Source: REEB95 sp035648735 (GTDB lineage: Bacteria > Pseudomonadota > Alphaproteobacteria > ATCC43930 > CGMCC-115725). From it: 9,865 nucleotides of DNA. Below the pieces are notes generated by a model, which saw nothing but the letters and a program-made list of their open reading frames with translations, did no database searches and was not told the origin of the DNA. Both the position numbers and the translations under genes were made by a program. Shown piece after piece: positions 6,127-9,865 of the stretch; the stretch's first letter is position 1, and every line of letters begins with the position of its first letter. The stretch is from NCBI GenBank assembly GCA_035648735.1, contig DASRKX010000009.1, positions 1 to 9,865 on the forward strand, written 5' to 3'.

Positions 6127-6450
6127 TTACGCTTTCGGGGGCTCGGTGGGGTCGATGAAGATGTCGCCATTGACGATGCGCGCGGTCCAGGCACGCACCG
6201 GCTCGGTGCAGGGCGGATAGGTCGGCACGCCGGTCTTGAGGTCGAAGCGTCCCTGATGGAACGGACATTCGATCGCGCCCTCCACCACCACGCCCTCCGA
6301 AAGATTGCCCGGCCCGTGCGTGCATTGGTCGGCCAGCACGAAATATTCGCCGCCCGCCTTGATCACGGCATAGACCGCCCCCGCGGCCTCGACGCGCAGC
6401 GGCGCGTCATCGCCGACATCGTCGGCGCGGCACAGACGCAGCAGAGTCAC
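6127..6450 (-). CDS. Rieske [2Fe-2S] ferredoxin, dioxygenase-component type
   Basis: 107-residue soluble Rieske protein that would pass electrons from a reductase to an oxygenase, as BphF/NdoA-type ferredoxins do. Cluster motifs are intact: CTHGPG (Cys43, His45) and CPFHQGRFD (Cys62, His65), 16 residues apart, with HQGRFDLKTG typical of ferredoxin components of ring-hydroxylating systems; NirD-like and arsenite-oxidase-like forms are less similar. It has no signal peptide and no membrane segment. The start is taken as GTG 6450, which overlaps the stop of the upstream solute-binding gene as GTGA and gives a normal ferredoxin length; the in-frame ATG at 6513 lies inside that gene and would add 21 low-complexity residues. 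The overlap implies translational coupling. No oxygenase or reductase gene is in the window, so its partner is unknown. Confidence 0.88.
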   Translation of the reverse strand: MTLLRLCRADDVGDDAPLRVEAAGAVYAVIKAGGEYFVLADQCTHGPGNLSEGVVVEGAIECPFHQGRFDLKTGVPTYPPCTEPVRAWTARIVNGDIFIDPTEPPKA

Positions 6451-7640
6451 TTCGCCAGCGGGATGCCGGTCGGCGCCGCCACGACCTTCCAGGTATCCGC
6501 TTCCGGCTGCCATACCGATACGATGATGTTCTTGAGCGTCAACCCGCGCTGCGGCGAGGCCTCGAAATCATAGACGCCGTTGACGCCGGCGATGCCCTTG
6601 ACCTTCAGCAGATAGTCGCGGAGCTGCTGCGCCGTCGCCTTCGCCGGAAGCTTGCGCAGGGCGTCGACGACGATGATGGCGGGATCCCAGCCCAGGATCG
6701 AGCCCTCGTCCGGCTTCTTGCCCTCGGCGGCATAGGCGGCGAAGAATTCCTTCTGCTTCTTGGCCACCGCCGGATCGAGCTTGAGTCGCGGGTCGCCGTT
6801 CACCGCCCACACCGAGGACGGCAGATAGAGCGTCTTGGGCAGGAAGGCGGCGAAGCGGTGCATCTGGGCGAAGGTCATGTTGCCGCCGGTGGTGCCCATC
6901 GGCACGGTCAGGCCGCCCTCCACCGCGCCGCGGAAGATGGTCGCCGAGGGCGAGCCGGTCGCCCAGCCGATGAAGGCCTGCGGGTTCGCCGCCTTGACCT
7001 GCTCGATCTGGGCGCCGACGCTGACGTCGGTCGGGTTGAAGTGCGGATGCACGACGATCGTGACGTCCTTGTTCTCGGGCAGCGCCAGGAGCTTTTCGAA
7101 GCCCTTGTCGGCGTCCTGGCCGGTGGCGTCGGTCGAGGTCATCAGCGCGAGCCTGGTCCAGCCCCGGGCGCGGAAATAGTTCACCAACGCCTGCGCCTGG
7201 TCGAAGGTCGAGACGCCGCCGGTGAAGACGTAGCCGTCCGCGGGCGGATGGATGCCGGGCGAGAAGCAGTACATCACCGGGCCGTTCTGCATCAGCGGCG
7301 CCATCGCGTTGCATTCGGCGACCAGCGTCGTTCCCAGCACCACGATGGGTTTCGTCGCCAGCGCCTCGTTGGCGAGCTGGATCGCGTTCTGCGGCGAGGA
7401 TTGATCGTCGTGGAAGACGAAGCGCAGCGTCTTGCCGTGGATGCCGCCGGTGCGGTTGGTCAGCTTCTCGACCAGTTGGAGCGCGTCATGCTCCTCCATG
7501 CCGAGGAAGGCGCCGCCGCCGGTGAGCGATTGGACGACGGGAATATCGTAGAAATCCCCCGGCGCGTTTTGGGCGCGCGCCGCTTGCGCCACGCCCAGCG
7601 CGCCCAGCAACGCCGCGACCCAGATCAGCCGGCTCCGCAT
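6447..7640 (-). CDS. Periplasmic solute-binding protein of a branched-chain-amino-acid-type (LivJ-like) ABC transporter
   Basis: 397 residues. A clear signal peptide (MRSRLIWVAALLGALGVAQA, cleavage probably after ARA at 23) precedes a type I periplasmic-binding fold with two lobes. Seen: PVVQSLTGGGAFLGMEEHDA (ligand entry loop), LTNRTGGIHGKTLRFVFHDD, a cysteine pair around the VAECNAM and VMYCFSPG segments likely to form a disulfide, then the second lobe (TRLALMTSTDATGQDADKGF) and the hinge region VNGVYDFEASPQRGL. This family binds amino acids, amides, urea or aromatic acids; the ligand cannot be read off. ATG 7640 is chosen over the in-frame ATG at 7718 because GGAGG lies 7 bases before it and the signal peptide then starts correctly. 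No permease or ATPase gene lies alongside. The gene stop overlaps the Rieske start, tying it to that gene and the PdxA-like gene. Confidence 0.9.
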   Translation of the reverse strand: MRSRLIWVAALLGALGVAQAARAQNAPGDFYDIPVVQSLTGGGAFLGMEEHDALQLVEKLTNRTGGIHGKTLRFVFHDDQSSPQNAIQLANEALATKPIVVLGTTLVAECNAMAPLMQNGPVMYCFSPGIHPPADGYVFTGGVSTFDQAQALVNYFRARGWTRLALMTSTDATGQDADKGFEKLLALPENKDVTIVVHPHFNPTDVSVGAQIEQVKAANPQAFIGWATGSPSATIFRGAVEGGLTVPMGTTGGNMTFAQMHRFAAFLPKTLYLPSSVWAVNGDPRLKLDPAVAKKQKEFFAAYAAEGKKPDEGSILGWDPAIIVVDALRKLPAKATAQQLRDYLLKVKGIAGVNGVYDFEASPQRGLTLKNIIVSVWQPEADTWKVVAAPTGIPLAK

Positions 7641-7689
7641 GCGCGATCCTCCCGCCTTTTTTGTCCGCCGCTGGGCCAAAACCCTAGAG

Positions 7690-7718
7690 ATTAGGCCGCG
7701 TCGAGGCAATGACCGCAA
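7690..7718 (-). promoter_or_regulatory. Possible weak sigma-70 promoter for the solute-binding/Rieske/PdxA-like cluster
   Basis: In the 78-base gap before the solute-binding gene, the minus strand reads TTGCGG (7718-7713), 17 bases, CCTAAT (7695-7690). Both boxes are partial matches, and the gene could instead be read from upstream. Confidence 0.2.
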
Positions 7719-9044
7719 TCATGCTTTAAGCGGCGGCCCCGGCGGCTTCGGCTTCAAGGGCACGATCAGCACGCGCTCGACCCGGCGGCCGTCCATCGCC
7801 AGGACCTCGAAGCGGAAGCCGGCGAATTGCACCTTGTCGCCGACGATCGGGATGCGGTTGAGCCGCGCCATGATGAAGCCGCCCAGCGTCTGGAAGGCGC
7901 CCTTCTCCTCGCCCGGCAAGGCCGCGATGCCGGTCAGGTCGCGCACCTCGTCGGCGCCGACCAGCCCGTCCACCGCCATGCTGCCGTCGTCGCGGCGTAC
8001 CACGGTCGGCGCCGGCCGCTCGCCACGCATGACGATGTCGCCCACCAGCACCTGCAGGATATCGTGCAGCGTCAGAATGCCCTCGAAGTCGCCGTATTCG
8101 TCGACCACGAAGAGCATCGAGGCGCCGGTCTCGCGGAAGATCTCGAGAGCGCGCAGCGCGGTGACGTTCTCCGGCAGATAGAGCGGCGGCTTCAGCACGG
8201 CCTGGATGTCGAACTTCTTGCCTTCGAGGATTTGCGTCAGCAGATCCTTGACCTGCGCGACGCCGACGACCTGGCGCGAATCATGCTCGATCACCGGAAA
8301 GCGCGAATAATCGCTGTCGATGATCTTGCGGCGGTTCTCCGCCTCGCTGTCCTTGAGGTCGAGCCACTCGACCTTGGTGCGCGGCGCCATCACCGCCGAA
8401 AGGCGCCGGTCGCCCAGCCGCAGCGCCGCCTGGATGATGGCGTTCTCCGCGACCTCGAAATGGCCGGCGGCGGTCGCCTCGCGCATCAGCATGGCGATTT
8501 CCTGCTCGGTCGCGGCGGTCGGCGACGCCGGCTTCAGCGGCAGGAGACGCAGCACGAGATCGGAAAGGCCGCTCAGCACCCATCCGACGGGCGCGGCGAT
8601 GCGCGACAGCGCCAGGAGAAAAACCGACAGCCGCGCCGCGATGTCCTCGGGCCGGCGCAGCGCGATGCGCTTCGGCACCAGCTCGCCGAAGATCAGCGTG
8701 ACAAAGGAGATCGCCGCGGCGACGCCGGCGACGCTCAACGCATGGGCGTGCGCCCCGACCCAGCCGGGCGCGCTTTCGAGCGTGTGCGCCATGTCGTCGG
8801 CCAGCGTGGCGCCGCCGAACACCCCGGCGAGCACGCCGATGACCGTGATGCCGATCTGCACCGTCGAGAGAAACCGGCCGGTGTCGCGCTTCATCTCGAG
8901 CGCGAGGCGCGCGCCGCGGCGGCCCTTCTCGGCGGCGCCGGCGAGGCGCGAGCGCCGCGATGTGACCACCGCGAGCTCCGCCATGGCGAAGAATCCGTTG
9001 ACCAGGATGAGGATCAGGATGACGGCAAGCTGAACCCACGGCAT
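7719..9044 (-). CDS. CNNM/CorC-HlyC family membrane protein with CBS pair (hemolysin-like, putative Mg2+/metal transport)
   Basis: 441-residue inner-membrane protein with the full three-part layout. Residues 1-175 are a DUF21/CNNM membrane domain, with hydrophobic segments about 4-22, 60-80, 100-120 and 135-165 and the family motif FGELVPKRIALRRPE (119-133). Residues about 205-335 hold a pair of CBS domains (start MAPRTKVEWLD; second copy with FVVDEYGDFEGILTLHDIL). Residues 350-430 are the CorC_HlyC C-terminal domain (FQTLGGFIMARLNRIPIVGD). Relatives (YtfL, CorB/CorC, YhdP of Bacillus, eukaryotic CNNM) are linked to Mg2+ export or tolerance; the old hemolysin name is misleading. The tail is proline- and lysine-rich. 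The start at 9044 gives the standard N-terminus but has a poor Shine-Dalgarno. The solute-binding gene follows 78 bases downstream on the same strand, with no obvious functional link. Confidence 0.93.
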   Translation of the reverse strand: MPWVQLAVILILILVNGFFAMAELAVVTSRRSRLAGAAEKGRRGARLALEMKRDTGRFLSTVQIGITVIGVLAGVFGGATLADDMAHTLESAPGWVGAHAHALSVAGVAAAISFVTLIFGELVPKRIALRRPEDIAARLSVFLLALSRIAAPVGWVLSGLSDLVLRLLPLKPASPTAATEQEIAMLMREATAAGHFEVAENAIIQAALRLGDRRLSAVMAPRTKVEWLDLKDSEAENRRKIIDSDYSRFPVIEHDSRQVVGVAQVKDLLTQILEGKKFDIQAVLKPPLYLPENVTALRALEIFRETGASMLFVVDEYGDFEGILTLHDILQVLVGDIVMRGERPAPTVVRRDDGSMAVDGLVGADEVRDLTGIAALPGEEKGAFQTLGGFIMARLNRIPIVGDKVQFAGFRFEVLAMDGRRVERVLIVPLKPKPPGPPLKA

Positions 9045-9100
9045 GACGGCCCCGCTAGGCTAGGGTGAAGGCATCCCAGGATAGAACGGAAAGCGCGCTC

Positions 9101-9133
9101 GCCCTAACCCTCTCCCCGCCGGCGGGGAAAAGG
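9101..9133. repeat. GC-rich palindrome in the cnnm-rpsD intergenic region
   Basis: A perfect 14-base palindrome CCCCGCCGGCGGGG (9114-9127) is flanked by CCCTAACCCTCT on the left and AAAAGG on the right, an imperfect extension of the stem. CCCTAACCCTCTCCCC next to a mirror GGGG run is, from memory, a common dispersed hairpin unit in proteobacterial intergenic DNA. Only one copy is here. On the minus strand it lies just downstream of rpsD and could help end or protect that transcript, but it has no T-tract. The rest of the gap 9045-9171 shows nothing recognisable. Confidence 0.45.
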
Positions 9134-9171
9134 TCAGGAGGGGCAAGCCCGGCCATGACGCAACAAGAAAC

Positions 9172-9786
9172 TCAGCGCGAATAGAACTCGACGACGAGGT
9201 TCGGCTCCATCGGCACCGGATAGGGCACGTCGGCGAGCTTGGGCGCGCGCACGAACTTGCCCTTGAAGCTGTCGGCCTCGACCGAGAGATATTCCGGAAT
9301 CTCGCGCTCGGTCGATTTGGCGGCCTCGAGCGTGACGGCGAGGGCTTTGGCCGTATCCTTCAGCTCGATGGTGTCGCCGTCCTTCACCACATAGGACGAG
9401 ATGTTGACGCGCTTGCCGTTGACCTTGACGTGGCCGTGATTGACGAACTGGCGCGCGGCGAACGGCGTCGGCACGAATTTCATGCGATAGACCACCGCGT
9501 CGAGGCGCCGCTCGAGCAATTCGATCAGGTTTTCGCCGGTGTCGCCCTTGCGGCGCGAGGCTTCGGCATAGATGCGGCGGAACTGGCGCTCGCCGATATT
9601 GCCGTAATAGCCCTTGAGCTTCTGCTTGGCCATCAGCTGCGTGCCGAAATCGGACGGCTTCTTGCGCCGCTGGCCGTGCTGGCCGGGACCGTAGTCCCGG
9701 CGGTTGAGCGGGGATTTGGAGCGTCCCCAGAGATTGGCGCGCAGGCGCCGGTTGATCTTGTACTTGGACCCTTCGCGTTTGCTCAT
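9172..9786 (-). CDS. rpsD: 30S ribosomal protein S4 (uS4)
   Basis: 204-residue small-subunit primary assembly protein; it binds the five-way junction of 16S rRNA and contributes to decoding accuracy. It begins MSKREGSKYKINRRLRANLW, followed by the invariant YGPGQHGQRR (32-41), FGTQLMAKQKLKGYYG (47-62) and the S4 RNA-binding domain from about residue 93 (ERRLDAVVYRM, then FAARQFVNHGHVKVNGKRVN). It ends EPNLVVEFYSR. There are no cysteines, so it is the zinc-free (C-minus) form, as expected for alphaproteobacteria. The gene stands alone rather than in the alpha operon with rpsM, rpsK and rpoA, an arrangement also usual in that class. The ATG at 9786 fits the family start; the Shine-Dalgarno is weak (AGGT). 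Confidence 0.97.
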   Translation of the reverse strand: MSKREGSKYKINRRLRANLWGRSKSPLNRRDYGPGQHGQRRKKPSDFGTQLMAKQKLKGYYGNIGERQFRRIYAEASRRKGDTGENLIELLERRLDAVVYRMKFVPTPFAARQFVNHGHVKVNGKRVNISSYVVKDGDTIELKDTAKALAVTLEAAKSTEREIPEYLSVEADSFKGKFVRAPKLADVPYPVPMEPNLVVEFYSR

Positions 9787-9865
9787 GTGACCTGTGGTTC
9801 GGGTTGATTGGTTGTTATTGTCCCAATAGGTCTTGCCGGCCGCCTGCGGCGCGAAAGACGGGGCT
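9787..9865 (-). promoter_or_regulatory. rpsD upstream region, cut by the window edge
   Basis: These 79 bases should hold the rpsD leader and perhaps its promoter. The first 40 or so bases upstream of the ATG are clearly AT-richer than the surroundings (including GACAATAAC on the minus strand), which fits a non-coding leader. I see no confident -35/-10 pair, no S4-binding pseudoknot that I can defend, and no certain gene end from the neighbour beyond the edge. Confidence 0.3.

Noticed and set aside
6858..7694. Plus-strand open frame of 278 codons opposite the solute-binding protein
   Set aside because: The minus frame has a signal peptide and a full periplasmic-binding fold; the plus frame is compositional shadow.
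7827..9068. Plus-strand open frame of 413 codons opposite the CBS membrane protein
   Set aside because: The opposing frame has complete DUF21, CBS and CorC_HlyC domains; this one translates to an Arg/Asp/His-rich sequence with no recognisable fold.
9815..9865. Possible C-terminus of another minus-strand gene (16 open codons ending TAA at 9815)
   Set aside because: All three minus frames are open over this short stretch and the tail shows no recognisable family, so it cannot be supported.

Overview
The window is GC-rich bacterial chromosome, and it reads as an alphaproteobacterium, possibly Rhizobiales-like. Four things point that way: a free-standing PurL followed directly by bolA and a CGFS monothiol glutaredoxin; a cysteine-free ribosomal protein S4; a hairpin repeat at 4459-4501 of a kind I associate with Rhizobiales intergenic regions; and the strong G/C third-position bias that opens long antisense shadow frames everywhere. 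No phage, transposase, CRISPR array, tRNA or rRNA is visible. It is mostly ordinary core genome with one accessory-looking cluster.

Layout. The first 2.8 kb is on the plus strand: the end of a purine operon (purL, truncated by the left edge), then bolA and grxD, tightly packed with good ribosome-binding sites. Everything from 2783 to 9786 is on the minus strand. Reading from right to left, in the direction of transcription, it holds: rpsD (ribosomal protein S4); a CNNM/CorC-type membrane protein with CBS domains; a cluster of a periplasmic solute-binding protein, a Rieske ferredoxin and a PdxA-family dehydrogenase; a cold-shock protein with a clear intrinsic terminator; a 36-residue very basic small protein; a palindromic repeat; a YgiD/DODA-type extradiol dioxygenase; and an unrecognised exported protein. 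No stretch without a gene reaches 300 bases.

How the genes fit together. PurL makes FGAM in purine synthesis, while BolA and the CGFS glutaredoxin form the usual Fe-S trafficking pair. The most interesting part is 5053-7640. The PdxA-family enzyme keeps the three metal-binding histidines but, by eye, has lost four of the five residues that hold the phosphorylated substrate in E. coli PdxA. It sits just downstream of a Rieske ferredoxin of the dioxygenase-electron-carrier type and of a solute-binding protein whose stop overlaps the ferredoxin start. Together they look more like part of an uptake and oxidation module (compare TphB, a PdxA-family dihydrodiol dehydrogenase) than vitamin B6 synthesis. 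No oxygenase or permease lies in the window, so this remains a hypothesis. The second point of interest is the 36-residue lysine/arginine-rich protein at 4518-4628, which has a strong Shine-Dalgarno sequence and is easily missed because of its size.
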